The position numbers and the translations under genes are program-made. Below, piece by piece: positions 1 through 6,328 of a stretch of DNA of 9,606 bases. The notes under the pieces are model-generated. The model made no database searches. It was not told the origin of the DNA and saw only the letters and a list, made by a program, of their open reading frames with translations. Numbering within the stretch: position 1 is the stretch's first letter; each line of letters begins with the position of its first letter. The DNA lies in NCBI GenBank assembly GCA_012841995.1, contig DUTQ01000184.1, positions 1 to 9,606 on the forward strand. The letters are read 5' to 3'. The stretch is from Thermoanaerobacterales bacterium. Lineage in GTDB: Bacteria > Bacillota > Thermosediminibacteria > Thermosediminibacterales > Tepidanaerobacteraceae.

Positions 1-1003
1 AATGGGACTTATACTCTGCGAAAATAAAAATATCTTCTACATCTTTCTCATGACCTTTTTCTACTATTACAAGCATGCGCTCTTGAGACTCGGACAACAT
101 GATCTCATATGGGCTCATTGCCTCATCCCTTTGTGGAACTAAAGCTACATCCAGCTCAATGCCATTTCCAGCTCGTGCAGCTGTCTCACAAGAAGAAGAT
201 ATAAGGCCTGCAGCACCCAAATCCTGAATGCCCATGACCCACTTGTTTTGTAAAAGTTCCAGACATGCCTCGATAAGGCGTTTTTCTATGAAAGGGTCCC
301 CTGCCTGAACTGTTGGTCTTTGTTCCTCAGTTTCCGAAAGTTCCACAGAAGCAAAGCTTGCACCACCAACGCCATCTCTCCCGGTTGTGGATCCTACTAT
401 CATAACGGAATTGCCAACTCCTGCAGCTTTACCCTTTATAATATTTTCGTGCTTTATTATGCCTGCACACATAGCATTTACTAGTGGGTTTTCTTTATAA
501 GTATCGTCAAAATATACCTCTCCACCAACTGTAGGTATACCCATACAATTTCCATAATCACCTATTCCAGCAACAGATTGGGTAAAAAGATATTTTACTC
601 TTTCATCATCAAGCTCTCCAAATCTCAGAGAGTTTAATAGAGCAATAGGTCTAGCACCCATAGTAAAAATGTCGCGGATAATACCTCCCGCTCCAGTAGC
701 TGCACCCTGGTATGGTTCTACTGCTGACGGATGATTATGACTTTCAAGTTTCATAGCTATTGCCAAATCATCGCCAATATCTACAATCCCGGCATTTTCA
801 CCCGGACCCTGTAAGACCCTAGGCCCTTCAGTTGGAAACCTCTTTAATACAGGCTTGGAGTTTTTATAACTACAGTGTTCAGACCACATCCCGCCATATA
901 AACCCAATTCCAAAAAATTTGGTTCTCTCCCCAACGTTTTGACTATTTCATTAAACTCATATTCGGTAAGACCTAGTTTTATAGCATCTTGTTTATTGGC
1001 CAT
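1..1003 (-). CDS. purL: Phosphoribosylformylglycinamidine synthase subunit PurL (N-terminal part, cut by window edge)
   Basis: PurL is the large catalytic subunit of FGAM synthase, step four of cytosolic purine synthesis: FGAR + ATP + ammonia (from glutamine through PurQ) gives FGAM. I translated the minus strand from ATG at 1003 to base 1 and found 334 codons with no stop. Seen motifs: [10 protein letters not shown] at about residues 41-50, containing the conserved catalytic-region His43; [19 protein letters not shown] at 89-107; [11 protein letters not shown] at 111-121; [15 protein letters not shown] at 148-162; and the [16 protein letters not shown] region near the left edge. Together these mark the short PurL type, usually about 730-740 residues, so a little under half is present. 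The start overlaps the purQ stop by one base (TAATG), with an AGGTGGG ribosome site 8 bases upstream, so translation is probably coupled. No key residue looks lost, unlike in its partner PurQ. Confidence 0.97.
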   Translation of the reverse strand, partial: MANKQDAIKLGLTEYEFNEIVKTLGREPNFLELGLYGGMWSEHCSYKNSKPVLKRFPTEGPRVLQGPGENAGIVDIGDDLAIAMKLESHNHPSAVEPYQGAATGAGGIIRDIFTMGARPIALLNSLRFGELDDERVKYLFTQSVAGIGDYGNCMGIPTVGGEVYFDDTYKENPLVNAMCAGIIKHENIIKGKAAGVGNSVMIVGSTTGRDGVGGASFASVELSETEEQRPTVQAGDPFIEKRLIEACLELLQNKWVMGIQDLGAAGLISSSCETAARAGNGIELDVALVPQRDEAMSPYEIMLSESQERMLVIVEKGHEKDVEDIFIFAEYKSH

Positions 1004-1707
1004 TATTTAATCCCACCTTCTATATGCTGCAGTATAGATTCAAAAAGTCTTATACCGTCCGTATTCCCCAGGATCTTTTCACAACAGCGCTCCGGATGTG
1101 GCATCAACCCCATGATATTGCCTTTTTCATTTATTATTCCGGCAATATTTTCAACCGAGCCATTCGGATTTGCATCTTCCGTAACTTTCCCATCTGCATT
1201 ACAATAAGTAAAAATTATATTTCCCCGGTCCTTGAGAGTAGCCAATGTATTGGAGTCAGCAAAGTAATTTCCCACTCCATGAGCTATAGGCATTTTAATA
1301 ACTTCAGCTTTTTTATATAGTTTGGTAAAAGGCGTATTATTATGTTCAACTTTTAAAAAAATATCTTTGCAGTGAAATTTTAAATCATTATTGCGAATAA
1401 CTGCACCAGGCAAAAGCCCAGATTCAAGCAATATTTGAAATCCATTCCCAATCCCCAGGATGAGTTTTCCTGCATCTGCTGCTTTTAATATTGAACGCAT
1501 AACCTCAGAATGTTTTGCAATAGCTCCGGGTCTAAGATAATCCCCGTGAGCACTTCCCCCCGGAATTACAATAAGATCAAAATCCTCTGGTGAGAATTTG
1601 TCTTTGTGGAAAACATATTCGGTTGGCTGCCCTAATATTTCTTTTAAAACATGGTAACAGTCAATATCACCACTTGTGCCTGGAAACACTATTACCGCAC
1701 ACCTCAT
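1003..1707 (-). CDS. purQ: PurQ-family glutamine amidotransferase subunit of FGAM synthase, lacking the catalytic cysteine
   Basis: PurQ is the class I glutaminase that normally feeds ammonia to PurL. This 234-residue protein has the family length and backbone: AVIVFPG at 4-10, PGG at 49-51, GDYLR at 55-59, [15 protein letters not shown] at 88-102, [11 protein letters not shown] at 180-190, and the His/Glu part of the triad in MPHPER (His204, Glu206). The position that is Cys in the family signature G-[IV]-C-N-G-F-Q is Gly87, codon GGG at 1447-1449. Other usually conserved residues also differ: the early SNCD reads TSGD (11-14), GGFSYGD reads GGSAHGD (50-56), and AHGEGN reads AHGVGN (142-147). 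The gene has no frameshift, starts with ATG two bases after the purS stop behind GGAGG, and is coupled to purL. I infer that it cannot hydrolyse glutamine by the normal route but may still assemble with PurS and PurL. Identity is sure; loss of activity is inference. Confidence 0.95.
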   Translation of the reverse strand: MRCAVIVFPGTSGDIDCYHVLKEILGQPTEYVFHKDKFSPEDFDLIVIPGGSAHGDYLRPGAIAKHSEVMRSILKAADAGKLILGIGNGFQILLESGLLPGAVIRNNDLKFHCKDIFLKVEHNNTPFTKLYKKAEVIKMPIAHGVGNYFADSNTLATLKDRGNIIFTYCNADGKVTEDANPNGSVENIAGIINEKGNIMGLMPHPERCCEKILGNTDGIRLFESILQHIEGGIK

Positions 1708-1709
1708 GT

Positions 1710-1958
1710 TTAATCCTCCGTTATCTCAATTTTATAGTTTTCTATTACAGTATTTGCCAACAATTTCTCACACATCTCTTCTGCATCTTTTCTTGCTTTT
1801 CCCTTGCTATCACTATCTAATTTGATTTCAATGAGTTTACTTACACTGACACTCTGAACATCTTTAAAACCCAAGTTGATTAACGCACTCTTTATTGCAC
1901 CTGCTTGTGGATCAACTACACCTGTCTTAAGACTTACATTAACCTTTGCTGTAAGCAT
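1710..1958 (-). CDS. purS: Phosphoribosylformylglycinamidine synthase subunit PurS
   Basis: PurS is the small bridging subunit that joins PurQ to PurL in the three-part FGAM synthase of Gram-positive bacteria and archaea. The 82-residue product has the usual length and shape: a beta strand (AKVNVSLKTGVVDPQAGAIK, 4-23), a short helix, the GFKDVQSVSVSKLIEI segment (30-45), then a charged helix containing the conserved AEEMCEKLLANTVIENY stretch (59-75). It begins with ATG at 1958 behind a strong AGGAGGG site with a 6-base spacer. It is the first gene of the operon after the riboswitch leader and terminator, and ends two bases before purQ, so all three subunits should be made together under control of the leader RNA. 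Confidence 0.96.
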   Translation of the reverse strand: MLTAKVNVSLKTGVVDPQAGAIKSALINLGFKDVQSVSVSKLIEIKLDSDSKGKARKDAEEMCEKLLANTVIENYKIEITED

Positions 1959-1977
1959 TGTTTTCCCTCCTGATTTT

Positions 1978-2010
1978 AAAATATAAAAAGGTAGAGGTTG
2001 TCTCTACCTT
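1978..2010 (-). terminator. Intrinsic terminator in the purS leader (riboswitch expression platform)
   Basis: On the minus strand a perfect 9-bp stem (AAGGTAGAG with CTCTACCTT) closes a 5-base loop and runs into TTTTTATATTTT. It lies between the riboswitch aptamer and the purS ribosome site, so it would stop transcription before the operon. Its 5' arm (2000-2008) can alternatively pair with the J2/3 strand of the aptamer, a candidate antiterminator. Confidence 0.9.
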
Positions 2011-2041
2011 AATAATGCCTAAAAATAAAAATAACATACCT

Positions 2042-2111
2042 GCCTTATAGCCAGGGCAGTTAAGGCCGCCCGATAGAGACTTTCGGGCCAATCCCCGAAA
2101 TTATATAAGGC
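2042..2111 (-). promoter_or_regulatory. Purine-class riboswitch aptamer (guanine-type, divergent) controlling purSQL
   Basis: Read on the minus strand, this leader matches the purine riboswitch by hand alignment to the B. subtilis xpt aptamer. P1 is a perfect 8-bp helix (GCCTTATA, 2104-2111, with TATAAGGC, 2042-2049). J1/2 reads TAAT, P2 is TCGGG/CCCGA, J2/3 is AAGTCTCTATC, P3 is GGGCGG/CTGCCC, and J3/1 contains C (2050) followed by TAT. The bases equivalent to U22, U47, U51 and C74, which contact the ligand, are all kept; C at 74 marks the guanine type rather than the adenine type. The GG of L2 and the CC of L3 needed for loop kissing are present. Departures: L2 has 6 instead of 7 bases, P3 appears one pair longer with a bulged base at its foot, position 48 is C, and 73 is G. 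The expected action is ligand-induced termination. The exact ligand is not certain. Confidence 0.88.
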
Positions 2112-2139
2112 TGTAATAGATATTCATCTTTTTAAATAC

Positions 2140-2168
2140 ATCTTACCATATCAGCTTCCCTTAGGCAA
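2140..2168 (-). promoter_or_regulatory. Sigma-A-type promoter for the purSQL leader
   Basis: The minus strand shows TTGCCT (2163-2168), a 17-base spacer and TAAGAT (2140-2145). Transcription would start near 2133, about 20 bases before the riboswitch P1 helix, which fits a leader transcript covering the aptamer and terminator. It lies just downstream of the aminotransferase gene. No terminator was seen between that gene and this promoter, so some readthrough into the leader is possible. Confidence 0.65.
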
Positions 2169-2212
2169 TAACTTTCCGAACGATATTCGATTGTTTATAA
2201 TAAATGTGCGCC

Positions 2213-3382
2213 TTATATGTTTATCTTCTTTATAAAGCCCTTTATCCTTTCCACTGCTTCCTGTAAATTCTCCATAGAAGTAGAATAAGCCATCCTTACA
2301 AAACCCTCGCCATTTTCTCCAAATGCTGTACCAGGCACTACTGCAACTCTTGCTTCCTTTAACAGCCTTTCAGCAAATTCTTGGGAGTTGAGCCCAGTAT
2401 TTTGAATAGACGGAAACGCATAAAATGCCCCTTTTGGTTCAAAACACTCAAGACCTATTTCATTTAAGCTCTCAAAAAGGAACCTCCTTCTCTTGTCATA
2501 TTCCATCTTCATCTTTTTCACATCATCATCGCCATTTTTAAGAGCCTCAACGGCCGCATATTGACACATACTTGCCGCACATGTCACATTGTACTGGTGA
2601 ACTTTTAAAAGTTCAGAAGCCAAACCCTCTGGAGCACCTATATAACCTAATCTCCATCCTGTCATAGCATATGATTTTGAAAATCCACTGATGGTAACCG
2701 TTCTCTCCCACATACCAGGAATACTTGCAAAAGGAGTATGGTCAACACCATATGTGAGCTCACAATATATTTCATCTGTTATAACAATTAAATCATGCTT
2801 TTTTACAACTTCAGCTATCTCTTCAAGCTGTTCCTTTGTCATTACAGCACCTGTGGGATTGTTTGGATACGGCATAATTAGTACCTTTGATTTATCGGTA
2901 ATGTATTTCTCCAAAACATCAGGCCGCAATATAAACTCATCTTCAATATATGTAGGTACACAAACTGTCCTACCTCCAGCCAAAGTTGTACACGGCTTGT
3001 ATGCAACAAAAGAAGGCTGTGGTATCAATACCTCATCTTCTGGTTCTACTAGTGACCTAATAGCCACGTCAATGGCCTGGCTTGCACCTATTGTAACGAT
3101 TATTTCACTTTTTGGATTATACTCTAAATTAAATCGGCGTTTTAAATAATCTGATATTTCATTCCTGAGTTCGGGAAGACCGGCATTTGGAGTATAAAAA
3201 GTTTGCCCATTTTCTAGCGCTCTAACTGCAGCTTTGTTAATATGCTCGGGAGTCGTAAAATCCGGTTCTCCTATACATAATGAAATCGCACCTTCAACTT
3301 CATTCACCATATTAAAGAAAAATCTAATTGTAGAAATCTCAATATCCTTTGCTCTTTTTGCAACATATTTACCATAATCCAC
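2213..3382 (-). CDS. PLP-dependent class I/II aminotransferase, PatA-like
   Basis: A fold-type I aminotransferase that would move an amino group between an amino acid and a 2-oxo acid in the cytosol. Numbering from the upstream GTG at 3391, seen motifs are IGEPDF (40-45), YTPNAG (66-71), GASQAID (102-108), PNNPTG (176-181, Asn178), TDEIY (205-209, Asp206 and Tyr209 near PLP), SGFSKSYAMTGWRLGY (235-250, Schiff-base Lys239) and the carboxylate-binding Arg366 in FVRMAYS. Overall it resembles B. subtilis PatA (N-acetyl-L,L-diaminopimelate aminotransferase), including IEIS near the N terminus and LKVHQYNV. Aspartate or other aromatic/branched-chain specificities cannot be excluded, so I give no gene symbol. 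The start chosen is GTG at 3382: AGGGG (3391-3395) sits 8 bases upstream of it, whereas the GTG at 3391 overlaps that site. It has its own promoter and no close partner gene. Confidence 0.93.
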   Translation of the reverse strand: MDYGKYVAKRAKDIEISTIRFFFNMVNEVEGAISLCIGEPDFTTPEHINKAAVRALENGQTFYTPNAGLPELRNEISDYLKRRFNLEYNPKSEIIVTIGASQAIDVAIRSLVEPEDEVLIPQPSFVAYKPCTTLAGGRTVCVPTYIEDEFILRPDVLEKYITDKSKVLIMPYPNNPTGAVMTKEQLEEIAEVVKKHDLIVITDEIYCELTYGVDHTPFASIPGMWERTVTISGFSKSYAMTGWRLGYIGAPEGLASELLKVHQYNVTCAASMCQYAAVEALKNGDDDVKKMKMEYDKRRRFLFESLNEIGLECFEPKGAFYAFPSIQNTGLNSQEFAERLLKEARVAVVPGTAFGENGEGFVRMAYSTSMENLQEAVERIKGFIKKINI

Positions 3383-3486
3383 AATATGCACCCCTATCTT
3401 GATATATTAAAGATATTTATGTTGATATTCTAGGCTAACTAACTTTTGTGTAAATTATCACCTCGTTAAAATTTATAATTTATAAA

Positions 3487-3515
3487 ATTATATCGTTATA
3501 TAAAGCAAACCTCAA
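3487..3515 (-). promoter_or_regulatory. Sigma-A-type promoter for the aminotransferase gene
   Basis: The minus strand carries TTGAGG (3510-3515), a 17-base spacer and a perfect TATAAT (3487-3492). This predicts a start near 3480 and a leader of just under 100 bases. The leader is very AT-rich and contains GAGGTGAT (reading GAGGTG at about 3460-3470) not followed by a usable start codon at the right distance. No recognised riboswitch or terminator was found in it. The rest of the gap up to nth (about 3516-3603) shows nothing I can assign. Confidence 0.75.
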
Positions 3516-3603
3516 GGTAAATATATAATAAACAGTGATTCTGTGTAGAAAGCCATTTCGGTGAAAACAACGACATTTCATAAAACTATCTTTATTTAGC
3601 AAT

Positions 3604-4257
3604 TTATAGCTCATTAAAGTATAAACAAAGCCCCTTTAAGCTGCACTCGCTGCATTTGGGGCTTCTTGCTTTACACACCCTTCTGCCATGATGAATCAGC
3701 CAGTGGTGAGCTTTTATCCACAGTTCTTTAGGCACCTTTTTCATAAGATCTTTTTCTACACCTAATACATCTTTCTTGTCAGAAAGCCCCAAACGTCTCG
3801 CCAATCTAAAAACATGTGTATCAACAGCAAAAGCAGGTTTGCCAAAAGCATTTGCTAATATAACATTGGCAGTCTTTCGACCAACCCCTGGAAGTTCAAC
3901 TAGCTTTTCAAATTCATCAGGAAGCTTTCCATCATGTTTTTCAACTATATCACGACAGGCGCCAATAATATTCTTGCTTTTATTCCTAAAAAGCCCACAT
4001 TCTTTAATATCATTTTCCAACTCTTTTTGTTCAACTTTTGCAAAATCTTCAGGCCCCTTGTATTTTTTAAATAGCCTTTCTGTAACTTTATTTACCCTTT
4101 TATCAGTACATTGTGCTGATAGTATAGTAGCAATGAGAAGTTGAAAAGGATTTTCATATATTAATTCTGCTTTAGCTTCTGGGTAAAGCTCGTTTAAAAT
4201 CAGAAGTATCTTATCAATGCGCAATTTTTCATCTTTTAACCTTTGACTCTGTATCAA
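3604..4257 (-). CDS. nth: Endonuclease III (DNA glycosylase / AP lyase)
   Basis: Endonuclease III removes oxidised pyrimidines from DNA and cuts the resulting abasic site by beta-elimination, the first step of base excision repair. Numbering from the upstream GTG at 4266, seen motifs are LLIATILSAQCTDKRVN (43-59), the helix-hairpin-helix LPGVGRKTANVI (125-136) with the Schiff-base lysine Lys131, the catalytic aspartate Asp149 in VDTHVFR, and a complete [4Fe-4S] set C-x6-C-x2-C-x5-C at 198, 205, 208 and 214. Length of about 217-220 residues is normal. The start is uncertain: TTG at 4257 has AGGTGA five bases upstream, whereas GTG at 4266 is part of that same site, so I prefer TTG. It lies 100 bases after nfo, whose product handles the 3' ends that Nth leaves, and is probably in the same transcript. 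No clear terminator follows. Confidence 0.95.
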   Translation of the reverse strand: MIQSQRLKDEKLRIDKILLILNELYPEAKAELIYENPFQLLIATILSAQCTDKRVNKVTERLFKKYKGPEDFAKVEQKELENDIKECGLFRNKSKNIIGACRDIVEKHDGKLPDEFEKLVELPGVGRKTANVILANAFGKPAFAVDTHVFRLARRLGLSDKKDVLGVEKDLMKKVPKELWIKAHHWLIHHGRRVCKARSPKCSECSLKGLCLYFNEL

Positions 4258-4333
4258 AACTTTCACCTGCCTTTATTACAATATGCTACTATTTAACTCA
4301 CCAATATTTTCATTTTAATCTCACATAACATTT

Positions 4334-4353
4334 GTTAGTTAGTTAGTTAGTTT
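4334..4353. repeat. Short tandem GTTA repeat between nfo and nth
   Basis: Four copies of GTTA are followed by GTTT in the 100-base gap between the nfo stop and the nth start. Related shorter runs, CTAACTAACT at 3435-3444 and TAACTAACTAAT at 8958-8969, lie in two other gaps of this window. No function can be read from the sequence; such tetranucleotide runs are prone to length change. Confidence 0.6.
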
Positions 4354-4359
4354 AACTTG

Positions 4360-5191
4360 TTATTCTACTATCATGCTTTTTAATAATTCGATTTCTTTTT
4401 TATAGTTTTCTAACCCCCCTGGGGTTTCAAGCAAAAAAGGCTTTGTCCTTAGAACCGGATAATTTATTATGTTTTTTATACTATCAAGTCCAAGTTCTCC
4501 TTCACCAAGGCTAGCATGTCGGTCTTTCCTGCTTGCTATGGGATACTTGCTGTCATTTAAGTGCACTGCCTTTAACCGGTGACTTCCTAAAATTCTATCA
4601 AATTCAACCAGCACTTCATCTAATTTGCCTATTATATCATATCCAGCACCTAATACATGGCATGTATCCAAACATACACCAAAAGCCTCCGGGTTCCCGG
4701 TTTTATCCATAATGTCATATAGCTGTTCAAAGGTATAACCTACTTCACTTCCTGCACCTGCCATTGTTTCCAGTAAAACCATAACACTTTCTTCTCCAGT
4801 TACTATGTTTTTTAAACCAGAAGCTATTTTATCTATACCTTCTTTGATTCCTTCCCCAACATGACTTCCAGGGTGCATTACCAAATAAGTTGCCTTTACT
4901 GTTTCCAACCTCTCAAGATCTTCTCTTAAAACCATCCTGGCAAATTCTCTGGTTTTTTCTTTGTTCGAAGCCAGGTTTAAAGTATAGGGCGCATGGGCTA
5001 TCAATGGACCAAATGAAAAATTCTTGCACAATTTTTGTGCTTGCTTTATGTCATTAAGATTTAGCGCCTTTACAGCACTTCCTCTGGGGTTTCTCGAAAA
5101 AAAATTGAAGGGTGTTTGCACCTATAGATATAGCCTCTTTTATAGCATGTTCATATCCCTTTGATATCGAAACGTGTGCACCAAGATACAA
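4360..5191 (-). CDS. nfo: Deoxyribonuclease IV (AP endonuclease), with a single-base frameshift near the 5' end
   Basis: Nfo is a tri-zinc TIM-barrel AP endonuclease of base excision repair. The true start is TTG at 5191, seven bases after AAAGGAAG; its frame reads (M)YLGAHVSISKG and on to GANTLQFF, the expected Nfo N terminus. In the run of eight T (A8 on the plus strand, 5097-5104) the frame changes: the rest, SRNPRGS onward, is in the next frame to the stop at 4360. With seven T the two parts join to the family pattern GANT-x-QFF-[ST]-RNPRG and give 276 residues, a normal length. All zinc ligands are present (restored numbering): His66, His106, Glu141, Asp175, His178, His210, Asp223, His225, Glu255. 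The unshifted frame ends after about 43 codons. A GTG at 5121 could open a 253-residue frame but has no ribosome site and would lack the first beta strand and its histidine. This may be a sequencing indel, slippage, or a real mutation. It follows the dipeptidase by 15 bases. Confidence 0.9.
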
Positions 5192-5206
5192 TAATATACT
5201 TCCTTT

Positions 5207-6199
5207 CTATCCTATTACTTGCTCAAATATCCTTAAAAAGTTACCACCCAATATCTTTTGTATTTCTTCATCCGAATAACCTCTATAAACCATACCTCTT
5301 GTTATATTTATCATCTTTTCACATGATTCAATTCCTTCAACATTCTCGGAAATACCGTCAAAATCTGACCCAAGACCTACGTGTTCTACCCCGGCAATGT
5401 TTACAAAATGGTCTATGGCATCCAAAATATCTTCAATATCTCCTGCGCTTTCACCATAGCTTGAAACATAAAATGAAGCACCTATTACACCGTCTTTTTG
5501 TGCTATTGCCTTAATCTGCTTGTCATCCAGATTTCTGGGTATATCCATGAACTTCCTTGGCAAAGAATGGGAAACTATAACCGGCTTTGTTGCAATTTCC
5601 ATCACATCCCAAAAGCCATTCGGTGAAATATGGGACAGATCAATTAAAATTCCAAGCTGCTCCATTTGTTTTATAACTTCCACACCAAAATCACTAAGAC
5701 CTCCTCCGCTTCTTAGGTCTAATGCGCCATCAGCAATAGCATTTCTGTTATTCCATGTCAAAGTTATAGAAGTCACACCTAATTCTTTGTATATATCAAG
5801 CATATCTATATCTGCTTGAAGTGCTTCTCCTCCCTCTATGCTTAAAAGTGCAACGGTTTTCCCTTCATCATATATTTTTCTTATATCAGACCCTGTTCGG
5901 GCGAGCCCTACAACATTGCTGTTTTTTTGCAGCTCGCGCTTTAAGACAGCTATTGCCTTCATTACCGAATGAGCCGCATCATTATACCACTCGGGGCAAA
6001 CAAAGACCGCAAATGTCTGGGCATTTATACCTCCTTCTTTCAGCCTTGGCAAATCTATGTGACCTAAATCTGATCTTTCTCCCAAGCTCCTCTCTCCTTT
6101 TAAAATCGAGAGGATTGTATCACAATGCGCATCAAAAACAAAACTTGTATCATGAATTCTGCTTGCTCTTTTTTCTTGTTCTTCATTTAATTTAAACAA
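5207..6199 (-). CDS. Membrane-dipeptidase family (M19, renal dipeptidase-like) zinc dipeptidase
   Basis: M19 enzymes are amidohydrolase-fold dipeptidases with two zinc ions that cleave dipeptides, often also those with a D-residue at the C-terminal side. The 330-residue protein shows all metal ligands: His25 and Asp27 in DAHCDT, the bridging Glu122 in SIEGGEAL, His190 in DLSH and His211 in SHS. Further family marks are TLTWNNRN (146-153), IPRNLDD (220-226), Asp279 in GLGSDFDG and GGNFLRI near the C terminus. No signal peptide or membrane segment is visible, so it should be cytosolic. The start is TTG at 6199, with GGGGAGG seven bases upstream. It leads into nfo after 15 bases, so the two are probably co-transcribed although the functions are not obviously linked. 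The true substrate is unknown. Confidence 0.94.
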   Translation of the reverse strand: MFKLNEEQEKRASRIHDTSFVFDAHCDTILSILKGERSLGERSDLGHIDLPRLKEGGINAQTFAVFVCPEWYNDAAHSVMKAIAVLKRELQKNSNVVGLARTGSDIRKIYDEGKTVALLSIEGGEALQADIDMLDIYKELGVTSITLTWNNRNAIADGALDLRSGGGLSDFGVEVIKQMEQLGILIDLSHISPNGFWDVMEIATKPVIVSHSLPRKFMDIPRNLDDKQIKAIAQKDGVIGASFYVSSYGESAGDIEDILDAIDHFVNIAGVEHVGLGSDFDGISENVEGIESCEKMINITRGMVYRGYSDEEIQKILGGNFLRIFEQVIG

Positions 6200-6238
6200 A
6201 ATATGGCCTCCCCATTTGTTTTCTTATTTGTAAATTAG

Positions 6239-6257
6239 ACTGTAATACTACAGTATA
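6239..6257 (-). promoter_or_regulatory. Probable -10 element and overlapping dyad upstream of the dipeptidase gene
   Basis: A TATACT -10-like hexamer (6252-6257, minus strand) lies about 50 bases before the dipeptidase start. It partly overlaps a perfect dyad, ACTGTA-ATAC-TACAGT (6239-6254). No good -35 hexamer is found at 16-18 bases, which would fit an activated or weak promoter. The dyad is a candidate operator, but I cannot assign a regulator. Confidence 0.4.
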
Positions 6258-6274
6258 TAAGGTGTTTTCATATT

Positions 6275-6301
6275 AAAAAGGTCCCAAAAATAAGGGACCT
6301 T
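6275..6301 (-). terminator. Intrinsic terminator after ctpA
   Basis: On the minus strand an 8-bp stem, AAGGTCCC with GGGACCTT, closes an 8-base loop and runs into TTTTTAATA. It starts 27 bases after the ctpA stop codon, so it should end that transcript and separate it from the dipeptidase-nfo-nth group. Confidence 0.85.
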
Positions 6302-6328
6302 AAATATCAATATTTCTGTTTTGCGCTT

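Noticed and set aside
2042..2111. ZTP (pfl) or PRPP/guanidine (ykkC) riboswitch for the purS leader
   Set aside because: Both are plausible for a purine operon, but their conserved core sequences are absent, whereas the TAAT, J2/3 and CTAT cores of the purine class align throughout.
2172..2190. Terminator after the aminotransferase gene (CGAA/TTCG hairpin)
   Set aside because: Four base pairs and no T-run; too weak to call.
5119..5121. GTG at 5121 as the real start of a 253-residue Nfo
   Set aside because: There is no ribosome site in front of it, it would drop the first beta strand, and homologous Nfo sequence continues upstream in the neighbouring frame to a TTG with a strong ribosome site.
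5161..6195. Plus-strand open frames opposite the dipeptidase gene
   Set aside because: The minus-strand frame has complete M19 motifs; the plus-strand products are compositionally odd and resemble nothing.
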